Source: Geobacteraceae bacterium
GTDB taxonomy: Bacteria > Desulfobacterota > Desulfuromonadia > Geobacterales > Pseudopelobacteraceae
Length of the DNA stretch: 64,000 bases
Direction: 5' to 3'
Assembly (NCBI GenBank): GCA_025355965.1
Contig: JANXYR010000029.1
Coordinates: forward strand, 1-64,000
In this document: piece by piece, positions 43,778 through 52,743 of the stretch
How the letters are laid out: every line of letters starts with the position of its first letter
Numbering within the stretch: the first letter of the stretch is position 1
Program-made: the position numbers and the translations under genes
Notes under the pieces: generated by a model
Seen by the model: the letters and a program-made list of their open reading frames with translations, nothing else
What the model was told of the DNA's origin: nothing
Databases searched by the model: none

Positions 43778-44632
43778 TCAGGCCGTTGGACGATGCAGCA
43801 TTTTCAATATTGAAGCCAGTTTTGAGCGCATTTCGGTGCGTGGAATGATAGCATCGACCATGCCATGATCGAGCAGATATTCTGCCCGTTGGAAACCTTC
43901 CGGCAGTTTCTGGCGGATAGTTTGTTCGATAACACGTGGGCCGGCAAAGCCGATCAGCGCTTTCGGTTCGGCAATATTGAGATCTCCCAGCATGGCAAAG
44001 CTGGCAGTAACACCGCCGGTAGTTGGGTCGGTCAGCAGTGACACAAACGGGAGACCGGCGCTCTTTAATTTTGCCAGGGCAGCTGACGTCTTAGCCATCT
44101 GCATCAGGGAGAGGATACTTTCCTGCATGCGAGCCCCGCCGGAAGCGGAGATGATAATCACAGGCTGGCGTTTTTGGAGAGCGCGTTCGATGGAACGGGT
44201 AATTTTTTCACCCACTACGCTGCCCATGCTCCCACCCATGAAGGAAAAATCAAAGCATGAAACCTGTACCGGAAGCTCTTCAATAGCACCTTCGACGCAG
44301 ATTACCGCATCCTTTGAACCTCCCTTGGCGAGTGCAACATCAATACGCTCCTGGTAGCTCTTGGCATCCTTGAATTCAAGAAAATCGACTGAGGTTACAT
44401 CGGCATCGAATTCCTGCCAGACACCGCCGTCAAGCAGGGCCTCAAGGCGCTTGCGCGCAGAAATACGATAATGGTAGCCGCACTTCGGGCAAACCTGAAG
44501 ATTCGCTTCAATATCTTTGCTTAAAAGCGTTTCTGAACAGCCCGGACACTTAACCCACATTCCGTCAGGAAACGTGACTTTGTTGCCACCCGATTTTTCA
44601 ATACCGACTTTTTCTTTGGTAAACCAGCTCAT
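43778..44632 (-). CDS. accD: Acetyl-CoA carboxylase carboxyltransferase subunit beta
   Basis: A 284-residue subunit for malonyl-CoA formation in fatty acid synthesis. Its N-terminal zinc ribbon is C-x2-C-x15-C-x2-C (VKCPGCSETLL and QVCPKCGYHY). The carboxyltransferase domain has FMGGSMGSVVGEKI and IISASGGARMQE, with oxyanion-forming GG pairs, and LTDPTTGGVTASFAMLGD. The ATG at 44632 (MSWF) with GAGG upstream is chosen; a TTG 87 nt upstream would add an unlikely leader. Confidence 0.96.
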   Translation of the reverse strand: MSWFTKEKVGIEKSGGNKVTFPDGMWVKCPGCSETLLSKDIEANLQVCPKCGYHYRISARKRLEALLDGGVWQEFDADVTSVDFLEFKDAKSYQERIDVALAKGGSKDAVICVEGAIEELPVQVSCFDFSFMGGSMGSVVGEKITRSIERALQKRQPVIIISASGGARMQESILSLMQMAKTSAALAKLKSAGLPFVSLLTDPTTGGVTASFAMLGDLNIAEPKALIGFAGPRVIEQTIRQKLPEGFQRAEYLLDHGMVDAIIPRTEMRSKLASILKMLHRPTA

Positions 44633-44722
44633 AAAGGACCTCGCATCTTTCGTGACCTTAAAATAGTTAAGTATAAATAAAATTGCTAGGTAGCAGAATC
44701 GGGGTGCAGTGTCAAGCAACCA

Positions 44723-45535
44723 TCAGAGCACATGTTTCAAATCACTGACATACCGACGCAGCTGTTGCTTTAACTCTTCTCCGCGATACTGTTCAAACTG
44801 TTTGACAATTGCACTGCCAACCACAACCCCGTCTGCCAGTTGTCCAACCTCTGCGGCCTGTGCTGGAGTAGATATGCCGAATCCAGCCATGACCGGAAGT
44901 GAAATGGTTTGCTTTACTTGGGCCAGTTCCTGTGCCAGCGTACCGGAAACAGAAGTCCTGGCCCCTGTTACTCCGGTTACCGTGACATAATAGACAAAAC
45001 CGCTGCCAAGCTTATTTACGGCGGAGATGCGAGCGGCATCAGAGGTCGGTGTAAGCAGGAAAATCACATCCAATCCATAGCGCCGGGCCGGTACTGTCAA
45101 CTCTTGCGATTCTTCAGGTGGCATATCCACCAGAAGGACGCCGTCAACTCCGGCCTCTACTGCGTCACGACAGAAGTTATCGTAACCGTAGGCGTGAACA
45201 GGATTTAGATATCCCATCAAAATAACTGGGATTTGTGAGCGGGTACGAACCTTTTTTACAAGCCCTAAAACACCATGAAGCGTAGTTCCGGAGGCTAGAG
45301 CCCGCTCCGAAGAGAGCTGAATAGTAGGTCCGTCAGCCATTGGGTCTGAAAAAGGTACTCCGAGTTCAATTACGTCGGCTCCGGAGTCCTCAAGTAGATA
45401 AATAATTTCTTCGGTCGTAGACAGATCCGGGTCGCCGGCGGTAATAAATGTTACCAAAGCCTTGGTATGTTTTGCCTGAAGTGCGCTAAAGCGCGAAGCA
45501 AGTCTGCTCATGGTTGTTGTCACCGGGCCGGTCAT
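44723..45535 (-). CDS. trpA: Tryptophan synthase alpha subunit
   Basis: A 270-residue TIM-barrel lyase that cleaves indole-3-glycerol phosphate to indole and glyceraldehyde 3-phosphate. The catalytic Glu is in [16 protein letters not shown] and the catalytic Asp in [24 protein letters not shown] and the phosphate loop GFGISTP are intact. Its ATG overlaps the chemoreceptor stop by 4 nt (ATGA); an internal ATG at 45511 lacks a ribosome site. trpB is not adjacent, although a TrpB-type gene lies at the window end. Confidence 0.95.
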   Translation of the reverse strand: MTGPVTTTMSRLASRFSALQAKHTKALVTFITAGDPDLSTTEEIIYLLEDSGADVIELGVPFSDPMADGPTIQLSSERALASGTTLHGVLGLVKKVRTRSQIPVILMGYLNPVHAYGYDNFCRDAVEAGVDGVLLVDMPPEESQELTVPARRYGLDVIFLLTPTSDAARISAVNKLGSGFVYYVTVTGVTGARTSVSGTLAQELAQVKQTISLPVMAGFGISTPAQAAEVGQLADGVVVGSAIVKQFEQYRGEELKQQLRRYVSDLKHVL

Positions 45536-47691
45536 ATCTTGAAACCGGCCATCTCCTTTTCAAGCAGATCAATCTGGCGCGTCAAATCGGTCACTGCAGC
45601 ATTCATTACCTTTGTAGCACGACTGTTTGCAACCGTTGCCACCTCAATGTTGTTGACCGATTTGGATATCAGCGTATTGCCGTCTACCTGTGACCGGCAC
45701 GCTTCGCGAATCTGGTCAACCATGGAGGTCACATCTTCCGTTGATCTGGCGATCAAGCTGCTGGCTCTACTCTGCTCGCGGGTCGAAGTGCGCACATGGG
45801 TGGTAAGATCCTTCATTCGTTCAACCGCTGCTGAAATCATGTCTGTTCCTCGAGAGTGCTCACGCGAAGAGTTGGCAATGTTTTCAACCATATCACCAAC
45901 TCTTTCTATTGCTTCACGAATACTCTGGCTTCCTCGCGCCTGTTCAACAGTCGCTTTGGCAATCTCACTCACCTGGATTCCAGCTCGCTGGACACCTGTG
46001 ACAATCTTCTCAAGTGCAGTACCGGAGCGTTGCGACAATATTTCGCCTGCGGCAATACTGTCTTCGGCCTGGGTGATAGCGTCTACCGCACGACAAGTTT
46101 CTTCCTGAACACCCTTGATAACCATTGCAATTTCCCGGGTGGAGCTGCTTGTGCGTTCCGCGAGTTCCCGGATTTCGTCAGCAACCACGGCAAACCCCTT
46201 GCCATGTTCACCGGCTTGAGCTGCTATGATGGCAGCATTGAGCGCCAAAAGATTGGTCTGCTCCGCAACTTCGTCAATAACAGAAAGAATGGCTCCAATA
46301 TCTTTTACCCGTAACGAGAGAGTTTCAACAACTTCCGAAGTTATTCGTGATGAGGCCCTGATTGCCTGCATGCCGGCAATCGCTTCAAGAACGGCATTTT
46401 TACCAATCTCAGCGTCCTTTTTGACGGTTTCCGAAATAGAGGCAGAATCCATGGCATTCTTCTCAACTTGTTTGATGGTTGCATCCATTTCGGCAATTGA
46501 TGAAGCAGTTGTTGTTGAAGCATCCAATAAATTGACAATGCTGGTGCCAATCTCTCTGACTGAAGAGGCCATTTGCGTAATGGAAGAGCTTACTTCTCCA
46601 ACAGCCTCCTCCAGCTTTTCAGCGCTCATCGCAACCTCTTCAATTGTTGCAGCCATCTCAAGTGATGATGAAGATGTCTCAGTCGCAGAATCAGATAGTT
46701 TGTCGATTCCTTCATATACTTCAAGCACAGTGTTGTTGATTTGTACAACAGTACGTGATGTCTCCAGTACTGATCTTTCCTGTATCTGTGAGTAATCCAG
46801 GGCTTGACTTGCAGCACTTTCGAGGTCGTTGTCAATGGAGGTGAGCGCTTCTGTTGTGGAGCTGATGCGTGCGACCATGGTATGGAGATTTTCGGCCATG
46901 ATGTTCATGGCATTTGCCAGATCGACTGTCTCACCAACACCACAAACTTCCAGTCGGGCATCCAGTTTGCCGCCAGCCATGGCCTTGGCAAATTCGACAC
47001 AGTTTCTTAGTGGCTTGGTAATCGATTTAGTGATGAAATATGAAGAAAGGACGATAAGAGCTATGATTGAGAAAGTGAGGGCCGCAGAAACCAAGGTTTT
47101 TGTTCTTATATTTATTGCAACCAGTTGCTCAGTCGTGATGACATCCTTTCGGATCCGGTCAGCCATTTGTGCAACTGCCGTGAGGAACGTGCTGAACCGC
47201 TGCGCCTGGATTCCGGCCATGAGAGCGTTGGCCTTGAGCAGATCACCTTTGGCAGCGGTAGGCAGTACCTCATCCAGCAATGTTTTTTGATATTCCTTCC
47301 AGATGGTATTTGCTTTGTTTATGGAAGCAAGCTTTCCAGGTGATTCAACAGACTTAAGAACAATTCCTAAATTGAGTTCTATATCATTTGCCAGGTATTT
47401 GATTGTGGCAATATTTCGTTCAGAATTTGCGGTATCTGTACCGCGCAGGAAGTTCTGCATTTCACTATTGATTTGAAAAAGACCTGATTTCAGTAGTGCA
47501 ATGTTTTCGAGAGCATCCTTGTCTTTTTGAATAAGTCGGTAGGCAGTTCCACCTATTCGGACTTCATTCATCATATACAGACTGATCGCGCCAGTCAGCA
47601 GGATACCAAGAAAAACAGCAACAGAAAGAAGCATCATCTTGGTGCGAAGGGTGAGGCGGGCAGAACTATTGGAGTATGTTCCTCTCTCCAC
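45532..47691 (-). CDS. Methyl-accepting chemotaxis protein
   Basis: A 719-residue membrane receptor. Transmembrane helices are near residues 20-42 and 197-220, with a 150-residue helical periplasmic sensor between (four-helix-bundle type). A HAMP domain follows ([24 protein letters not shown]). The cytoplasmic signalling hairpin tip is [20 protein letters not shown] plus [19 protein letters not shown]. The C-terminus lacks the NWETF-type CheR tether. It is translationally coupled to trpA, an unexpected pair. The 178 bp upstream contain a 6-bp inverted repeat (TGTCAC/GTGACA). Confidence 0.94.
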   Translation of the reverse strand: MERGTYSNSSARLTLRTKMMLLSVAVFLGILLTGAISLYMMNEVRIGGTAYRLIQKDKDALENIALLKSGLFQINSEMQNFLRGTDTANSERNIATIKYLANDIELNLGIVLKSVESPGKLASINKANTIWKEYQKTLLDEVLPTAAKGDLLKANALMAGIQAQRFSTFLTAVAQMADRIRKDVITTEQLVAINIRTKTLVSAALTFSIIALIVLSSYFITKSITKPLRNCVEFAKAMAGGKLDARLEVCGVGETVDLANAMNIMAENLHTMVARISSTTEALTSIDNDLESAASQALDYSQIQERSVLETSRTVVQINNTVLEVYEGIDKLSDSATETSSSSLEMAATIEEVAMSAEKLEEAVGEVSSSITQMASSVREIGTSIVNLLDASTTTASSIAEMDATIKQVEKNAMDSASISETVKKDAEIGKNAVLEAIAGMQAIRASSRITSEVVETLSLRVKDIGAILSVIDEVAEQTNLLALNAAIIAAQAGEHGKGFAVVADEIRELAERTSSSTREIAMVIKGVQEETCRAVDAITQAEDSIAAGEILSQRSGTALEKIVTGVQRAGIQVSEIAKATVEQARGSQSIREAIERVGDMVENIANSSREHSRGTDMISAAVERMKDLTTHVRTSTREQSRASSLIARSTEDVTSMVDQIREACRSQVDGNTLISKSVNNIEVATVANSRATKVMNAAVTDLTRQIDLLEKEMAGFKI

Positions 47692-47869
47692 TAAAAAACT
47701 CCTCTCCTGCAGTCAGATGCAATGACAAAAAGCCGCCCGACTATAGCAGAGCGGCTGGTTTCATATCAAGAAAAAAGACCCCTGGAAAACGTTTGGAGCG
47801 TTCACCTAAGCGGTTCTAAATTCATTTCAAATAGATGGCTTATGTGTCACAAGAGCCATATTGGTGACA

Positions 47870-48499
47870 TCAACGGGTTATAGATTCCGTGTCAGCCAAT
47901 GCCAACTTATCGTTCTGAAGATGGAGTTCTGCCATCATCTCCTGCCGGATGGCTCGTATTTTCTTCATATATGCATTTGCCTGCGGCCCTTGACCACAAT
48001 AATACTTTTTAGCCCGTTCAAGGTTTCCCTGGGCCATGTCAAGTTTGGTATAGAGTTCACAGACTGCGGCCTCTGCACATTTACTGTCGTCAAGCATGTC
48101 ATTTGACGAATAGCCATGGCTTCTGGCGCGTGCCGGCATCAATTGCCAGACTCCACGGGCTCCTTTTGAAGAGACAGCGCGGGAGGAAAGTCGGTGGCCT
48201 CCGGTTTCAACCAGTGCAATTTCGGCCAGGTCAAACGGCATGAAAACGGTGTCGTTTGTCTTGTCAAAACAGATTGCAGCAAGCTGGTTAGCTCGTTCAG
48301 GCGAAGTTATGCGCGAGAAAGTCAACTCGATAACTGACTGCTGTTTTTTTCGCTGGATAATAGAGACGCTACTGCTGTCAAGGATGGAGGGTTCGGCTAC
48401 CAGCGAAGTGTTAGATTGGATTTCTGCCAATTTAAACGGTGCATTTTCACAAGCAGTCAGTAATAACAGGGACATCAGATAGATTAGTTTTTTTCGCAT
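47870..48499 (-). CDS. Lytic transglycosylase-like lipoprotein
   Basis: A 209-residue lipoprotein starting at MRKKLIYLMSLLLLTAC (ATG at 48499), with the lipobox LTAC near residue 17. The SLT-type domain has IALVETGGHRLSSRAVSSKG and ARGVWQLMPARARSHGY, where the catalytic glutamate is in VETGG and the GxWQLMP helix is typical. It should cleave glycan strands between MurNAc and GlcNAc in the periplasm. An upstream in-frame start at 48553 lacks a ribosome site. Confidence 0.85.
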   Translation of the reverse strand: MRKKLIYLMSLLLLTACENAPFKLAEIQSNTSLVAEPSILDSSSVSIIQRKKQQSVIELTFSRITSPERANQLAAICFDKTNDTVFMPFDLAEIALVETGGHRLSSRAVSSKGARGVWQLMPARARSHGYSSNDMLDDSKCAEAAVCELYTKLDMAQGNLERAKKYYCGQGPQANAYMKKIRAIRQEMMAELHLQNDKLALADTESITR

Positions 48500-48607
48500 A
48501 ATAATAGAGTAGGGAAGTTGTATCGGCTTTGCCGGAGCGGCGTCGTTGCCCACAGATTGCGAGGGCGTATCTCCGGCGGGGTACTCCTTTCTGAGTTATT
48601 TTGTTCT

Positions 48608-48648
48608 TGAAACGTCAAAATCCCGATCTTCGGGATTTTGACGTTTCA
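48608..48648. repeat. Perfect 19-bp inverted repeat hairpin
   Basis: TGAAACGTCAAAATCCCGA, a 3-nt loop (TCT) and its exact reverse complement. There is no T-run on either side, so it is not a typical terminator. It lies between the Rrf2 gene and the lytic transglycosylase gene, both minus. It may be a transcript-end stabiliser or a dispersed palindromic repeat. Confidence 0.9.
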
Positions 48649-48725
48649 GTACAATGTTTTGCACAGTAGATCATCAGATGGTAAGTGTCAATGTAATTCC
48701 AGTATAATACAATAAAAACAAGTAT

Positions 48726-49142
48726 TTATACCTTTTGCCTCTCTGATGCCAATTCTTTGAGGGTAACTCCCTCCAGCACTCCGCGAACTTCCCCCTGAAC
48801 CCGCGCCCACACCGGATGAACGTTGCAGTCTCCGGAACGCTCACAGTTCAAAGGATTAACGACGCAACGGTTCGGAATTATCGGCCCTTCAACGGCCTCG
48901 ACAACTTCCAGCAGGGTAATGTTTTCAGGGGCACGTCCCAGCATAAAGCCACCACCGGTACCACGGAAAGATTTTACCAACCCCATTTTGCTGAACTGCT
49001 GGAATATCTTGGCAAGAAATGTGGGTGGAACATCAACGGCTGCTGCGATATCACTCAGAAGATAAACCTTATCCATAGGCTTTCCAGCCAAGTATACGAT
49101 GCCCCTGATGGCATATTCACCTTTTCGTGTTAGTTCCATCAT
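48726..49142 (-). CDS. Rrf2-family transcriptional regulator
   Basis: A 138-residue winged-helix regulator like IscR. LTRKGEYAIRGIVYLAG and FLAKIFQQFSKMGLVKSFRGTGGGFML form the DNA-binding part. The three cysteines in RCVVNPLNCERSGDC are placed to hold an iron-sulfur cluster, so it may sense oxygen, nitric oxide or cluster supply. The start is one of two adjacent ATGs (49142 or 49139). Its putative ribosome site AGGGGG is inside the stem of the hairpin at 49145-49186, which may also terminate tatC. Confidence 0.9.
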   Translation of the reverse strand: MMELTRKGEYAIRGIVYLAGKPMDKVYLLSDIAAAVDVPPTFLAKIFQQFSKMGLVKSFRGTGGGFMLGRAPENITLLEVVEAVEGPIIPNRCVVNPLNCERSGDCNVHPVWARVQGEVRGVLEGVTLKELASERQKV

Positions 49143-49144
49143 AT

Positions 49145-49186
49145 AAAACCCCCTAAAAAGACTTTATATGTCTTTTAGGGGGTTTA
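49145..49186 (-). terminator. Hairpin: tatC terminator overlapping rrf2 ribosome site
   Basis: Arms AAACCCCCTAAAAGAC and GTCTTTTTAGGGGGTTT pair with small bulges over a 7-nt loop, followed by TTTT on the minus strand, directly after tatC. The 3' arm holds AGGGGG, 6 nt before the rrf2 ATG, so folding would hide the ribosome site. Confidence 0.65.
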
Positions 49187-49219
49187 TAGAAACTTGTCAA
49201 CAGTAATTATAGTTATTGA

Positions 49220-50071
49220 TTATGCCGCTTGCCCCGGCATATCTTCGGGGACGGAAACCTTCTTCTTGCCGAAGATCAGAGCTACCCAAACACTAATCTC
49301 GTACATCAGGTACATCGGGATCATAATGACGAACATGGTGATCAGATCGGCATGGAAAGCAGCAATTATCGCACTCGCAAGCAGTGCATATTTCCGCTTG
49401 GGTGCCAAAAATTGATAACTGACTATTCCGAAACGGGCTAACAATAGAGTCAGAATAGGAAGTTCAAAAATCAGACCGAAGATCAGGATCAGACGTAAAC
49501 AAAAATTGACGTAGGCGCTGATATTAAACCAGCTTTGAAGCCCTTCGGATTCGTATGAAAGAGAAAAGTTAATGATCACCGGCCAGATGATAATCAGAAA
49601 GAACATGGCACCAACACAGAAGGTGACTGTGGCAGCAGAAATAAATGGGACAACCATCCGTCTTTCGCGGCGAGTAAGTCCTGGTGCGATGAAAAGCCAG
49701 ATTTGGAAGAATACGATCGGTAGTACAATTACAAAGCCGGCCAGCATGGAAATTTTACACTGCATGAAGAAGGGTTCCAGCGGCGCACTGTAATTGAGGA
49801 CCCGCTGCTTCTGGGGGACGTTGACTTCCTGATCCAGCTTGTAATGGGAATACAGGGCTGGGGCACGCTCTTTGACTTTGGCGTAGACAGTTTTTTTTAT
49901 CTCGGTCAGATATGTTGCACCGGTCAGTGGTTTTTCTATGAAATGGAGCAGATCGTTGGAGAAATTCCAGGCGACCCCCATGCCTACGACCACTGCGATA
50001 ACGATAATTACCAGCCGCTTGCGCAACTCAACGAGATGTTCAATAAATGGGACCACTTTTTCTTCGCTCAT
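49220..50071 (-). CDS. tatC: Twin-arginine translocase subunit TatC
   Basis: A 283-residue inner membrane protein that receives folded twin-arginine substrates. It has the N-terminal FIEHLVELRKRL, six membrane helices, and the loop APLEPFFMQCKISMLAGFVIVLP with the conserved Glu and Phe. The first periplasmic loop is enlarged by about 50 charged residues (EIKKTVYAKVKERAPALYSHYKLDQE), unlike E. coli TatC. The last helix is followed by a basic tail. tatA and tatB are not adjacent. Confidence 0.93.
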   Translation of the reverse strand: MSEEKVVPFIEHLVELRKRLVIIVIAVVVGMGVAWNFSNDLLHFIEKPLTGATYLTEIKKTVYAKVKERAPALYSHYKLDQEVNVPQKQRVLNYSAPLEPFFMQCKISMLAGFVIVLPIVFFQIWLFIAPGLTRRERRMVVPFISAATVTFCVGAMFFLIIIWPVIINFSLSYESEGLQSWFNISAYVNFCLRLILIFGLIFELPILTLLLARFGIVSYQFLAPKRKYALLASAIIAAFHADLITMFVIMIPMYLMYEISVWVALIFGKKKVSVPEDMPGQAA

Positions 50072-50218
50072 GCACTCTTCCTATCACAGTGGTATGCTTG
50101 CTTGCAACTTGAATCGGCCAGCAAAGCGTGTGTAGCTTTAGAAAAATGAAGTGACATAAGAGGAGTGTTACCGGGTAGGTCAGGCGCCTTTTGCCAGTTT
50201 GACTCGGTCTGCCGATTT

Positions 50219-51115
50219 TCAGCGTTTTTCACTATCCACGCCGACATAGTTGGCATAATGGAGATCGGAGTTGTTTTTATATCCTTTGCAAAATGCGGTC
50301 GCAATTCGATTAAGGAGCGGATCAGTAAATCCGTTTAAGAAGGCATAGTTGCAATTATCCTGCAGATGGTGTCTAGCGTGGTGTCGTTTTGACAACAATA
50401 GGCCGAAACTCCCCAGAAATCCGGCAATTGTTGATGTGGAGGTGTGGCAGAGATAATGGGATACTTCGGCAACAGAGGAAAGAATTCCGACATACACAAG
50501 AGTATATAAAACTGTTGAATCGACGTCGACCATGTTTGGGATAAAGTAGACAAACAGAAGATACACCACAAGCCAGACCTTCGACCCGGTTTCGGTAAAA
50601 TACACAATAAAAAGGTTGTTTTTTTTGTACTGCGGAACCTTGTGGTGCAGATGGAAATTGGCAATTAACGGCCCGGCAAGTGAATCGTAGCGGTCATTGT
50701 TGTCCATGAACATATGAACCAGCCCGTTTATAAAGTCGGTAAGGAAATAAGCGGTTAGAATCGAGAGCACCTGCAAACCTGCACCTATCGGTTGTGGCCA
50801 GATCCGATTTAAGAGATATAACTGCAGCGAGATAATTATGATGGAGACCGAGATGCCAAGAATCTTGTACCTGATTTTGGAATTATAAAGTTCCATGGCT
50901 ATGTTGAACTGTTCTTGTTTAGCTAACAATTCCAAGGTAAACGTCTCCAGTAAGGTGTTTGAAGTTTTAGCGGCTGGCGCCTGACCGGTGGTTTTTGCGC
51001 CGGTCCTGCCGCATGTTGGCAGCTCCGCCTTTTCAGAATTTTTGTTTAATAAACGGAGGGGAAAGGGCCGGACCGCATTCCTCACTTTCCTATTTATTCT
51101 TACTTGAGATTTCAC
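50219..51115 (-). CDS. CarF/TMEM189-like lipid desaturase
   Basis: A 298-residue membrane protein of the Kua/TMEM189/CarF family (FAD4-like), known as plasmanylethanolamine desaturase in animals and myxobacteria. Histidine motifs appear in order: GLVHMFMDN, NFHLHHKVPQ, SHYLCHT and KRHHARHHLQDNCNYAFLNGF. Two to four membrane helices flank them. The first 70 residues are low complexity and may not be translated; the start overlaps the upstream HD gene and the ribosome site is weak. This chemistry needs O2, which is unexpected in a mostly anaerobic lineage. Confidence 0.75.
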   Translation of the reverse strand: MKSQVRINRKVRNAVRPFPLRLLNKNSEKAELPTCGRTGAKTTGQAPAAKTSNTLLETFTLELLAKQEQFNIAMELYNSKIRYKILGISVSIIIISLQLYLLNRIWPQPIGAGLQVLSILTAYFLTDFINGLVHMFMDNNDRYDSLAGPLIANFHLHHKVPQYKKNNLFIVYFTETGSKVWLVVYLLFVYFIPNMVDVDSTVLYTLVYVGILSSVAEVSHYLCHTSTSTIAGFLGSFGLLLSKRHHARHHLQDNCNYAFLNGFTDPLLNRIATAFCKGYKNNSDLHYANYVGVDSEKR

Positions 51116-52061
51116 AAATCCGGTCTTCTTCCGGATCGCCGTCGGGGCAGTATTGGCAGGGGGTTACTCCCCGGTAGAGGTTGTCGGTCGGAGGGGTGCC
51201 GCGCTGTTCGTGCGAAAGGGTGCAATCTGTGTAAGGGAGCTGGTCTTTACGGTTGCAGCTGATCAGGGCGCGGACCACGTCAGCACTGATGGCCCCTTTA
51301 ACCGCCAGCACGGTGACTTCCTCCAGAGCCGTGCGCAGATCGTAGGAGCTGGGTCGATAGGGCCTGGGGGAGATGAGCGCGTCAAATACATCGCTGACGG
51401 CCACGATTTCGACGTTTATGTTCCGTAGTGCAATCCCTCGCGGATAGCCTGAACCGTCGCACCGTTCATGATGATCCCGGGCGGTAATCGCCGCCGGATG
51501 GTTCGAGTCCTTTAGAAAATAACTCAGCAGAACATAACCTGCTACGACATGATGGCTCAGTTGCATCCGTTCGTGCTCGTTCAGCGGGGTAGATTTGTTG
51601 CATACCGACAGCGGCACGCAGGCTTTGCCGAAATCATGGCTCGATGCTGCCGAAAGCTCCCTTGATAGGGCCTTGCTGTCGTCAAAGAGGTCCTGGGCTA
51701 GCAACTGGGACAGAGCGAAAACCGTCAGGATGTGGCGGTAGGTATAGGGGTCGTGAGTCTTGAAGTAACCGTAGATATCCAGCAGGGGTTGGACAAATTC
51801 GATCTGCTGCAGAGAGTCGAAAACAGCTTTTGTCCGTGTCTGCTTGGAAAAGATATGGCTATAGGGTGGCTGCTCGACATAGCTGCGCAGGTCTTTAGCG
51901 ACAGTGCCGTATTCCATCAGCCGCATGGTGGGAAACATTTCCGTTCGCGCCGATCGGGCCAATTCCGTCATGGTCTCCGGCGTCAGGCAGGCGCCGGCAG
52001 GAAGCAGTTCCTTGCGGTCAAGGGTAAGAACTGGGTAGCATAATTGAAGTGGTTTTTTCAT
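51090..52061 (-). CDS. HD-GYP-type metal-dependent phosphohydrolase
   Basis: A 323-residue protein with a 100-residue N-terminal region and an HD-GYP-like domain. The motifs are SSHDFGKACVPLSV, LSHHVVAGYVLL and DHHERCDGSGYPRGIALR. The HD pair and the GYP loop are present, so c-di-GMP hydrolysis is possible. The tail is cysteine-rich (C-x2-C in CQYCPDGD). The ATG has AGGAGG upstream. It is the last backbone gene before the cassette array that begins about 45 bp upstream of its start. Confidence 0.85.
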   Translation of the reverse strand: MKKPLQLCYPVLTLDRKELLPAGACLTPETMTELARSARTEMFPTMRLMEYGTVAKDLRSYVEQPPYSHIFSKQTRTKAVFDSLQQIEFVQPLLDIYGYFKTHDPYTYRHILTVFALSQLLAQDLFDDSKALSRELSAASSHDFGKACVPLSVCNKSTPLNEHERMQLSHHVVAGYVLLSYFLKDSNHPAAITARDHHERCDGSGYPRGIALRNINVEIVAVSDVFDALISPRPYRPSSYDLRTALEEVTVLAVKGAISADVVRALISCNRKDQLPYTDCTLSHEQRGTPPTDNLYRGVTPCQYCPDGDPEEDRICEISSKNK

Positions 52062-52104
52062 GGTTCCCTCCTGCTATATCCTTGTCTTTTCGCCATTTCC
52101 ATCT

Positions 52105-52150
52105 GTTTAACGGTGTCGCCGCTTATTCGTAAAGCGTCCACATTCGGATA
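52105..52150 (-). repeat. Possible attC site A (tail of yoeB)
   Basis: GTTAAAC on the minus strand is a perfect GTTRRRY core, 11 nt after the yoeB stop. Upstream, CGCTT and AAGCG pair over a 7-nt loop within the last codons of yoeB. The outer arm is not clear, so this is the weakest member of the set. Confidence 0.35.
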
Positions 52151-52389
52151 ATCTTTATAGTCTTTATGTTGTCGATAACCTCATAAACCAGTCGATGCTG
52201 AATATTGATTCTTCGGGAATATGCACCTGACAGATCGCCTACAAGTTTTTCGTATGGAGGGCGCTTTTTAAAAGTATTTTCTTTAATAATTTCTAATAGT
52301 ATTTCGGCTTGCGGCTTTAACCCGGAGTTCGCGATCTTTTTTGCATCTTTTTGCGCTTGCTTGGTAAAAACAAGTTGCCAGCTTACCAT
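52123..52389 (-). CDS. yoeB: YoeB-family toxin (RelE fold)
   Basis: An 88-residue ribosome-dependent mRNA endoribonuclease. It matches YoeB in WQLVFTKQAQKDAKKI, FKKRPPYEKLVGDLSGAYSRRINIQHRLVYEV and the C-terminal RMWTLYE. The active-site residues (Glu, Arg in SRRIN and His in QHRLVY) are visible; the usual final His-Tyr is altered to TLYE. It overlaps the antitoxin gene by 7 nt. It is the stable toxin of a type II pair and is expected to keep the cassette in the array. Confidence 0.93.
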   Translation of the reverse strand: MVSWQLVFTKQAQKDAKKIANSGLKPQAEILLEIIKENTFKKRPPYEKLVGDLSGAYSRRINIQHRLVYEVIDNIKTIKIIRMWTLYE

Positions 52390-52625
52390 GCAAGTTCCTC
52401 ACTGCACTCGGATGCTGGGGTCTTGAGACCTTTCTTGATGGATTCCCGCATGCCAGGAATTGATGTGAGATACAATGTTTCCTGAATAGCACGCCAATCG
52501 TCTTCTGAGATAAGAACTGCTGAATGCCGTTTGCCAACGATCTGAATCGGGTTATGCGATAAAGCGACATCATCGACAAGGTTATAAAGGGATTTTCTTG
52601 CTTCTGTTGCTGATAGCGTTGTCAT
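52383..52625 (-). CDS. yefM: YefM-family antitoxin
   Basis: An 80-residue Phd/YefM antitoxin that binds YoeB and represses the operon. MTTLSATEARKSLYNLVDDV and PIQIVGKRHSAVLISEDDW are typical; the acidic C-terminal part (ETLYLTSIPGMRESIKKG) wraps the toxin. A doubled CGTACG element lies 19-36 bp upstream. The gene follows attC site B, as the first gene after a cassette junction. Confidence 0.94.
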   Translation of the reverse strand: MTTLSATEARKSLYNLVDDVALSHNPIQIVGKRHSAVLISEDDWRAIQETLYLTSIPGMRESIKKGLKTPASECSEELAW

Positions 52626-52643
52626 TTTACACTACCTCCAATT

Positions 52644-52661
52644 CGTACGTTAAATCGTACG
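52644..52661. promoter_or_regulatory. YefM-YoeB operator
   Basis: Two CGTACG palindromes separated by 6 bp (12 bp centre to centre) lie just upstream of yefM. This is the geometry known for the E. coli yefM-yoeB operator, whose two palindromes have TGTACA cores at 12-bp spacing. Confidence 0.8.
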
Positions 52662-52692
52662 TCGATGCTTGTTTTAAGTCAAATCATTTTTC

Positions 52693-52743
52693 ATCCAACG
52701 GGGTGAGGCTCAGCGGCTTGTCTGCTGCAGCCGATTTGGCGAT
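52693..52743 (-). repeat. attC-like site B
   Basis: On the minus strand it ends with the perfect core GTTGGAT (GTTRRRY). Inside, GGCTGCAGC pairs with GCTGAGCC leaving one unpaired base in the 5' arm, the attC hallmark. The 5' core is degenerate (GCCAAAT). It separates the yefM-yoeB cassette from the next one. Confidence 0.7.

Noticed and set aside
47835-47875. TGTCAC/GTGACA inverted repeat before the chemoreceptor as another WYL site.
   Set aside because: Different arrangement (inverted, 13-nt spacer) and no ATTATTGG centre.
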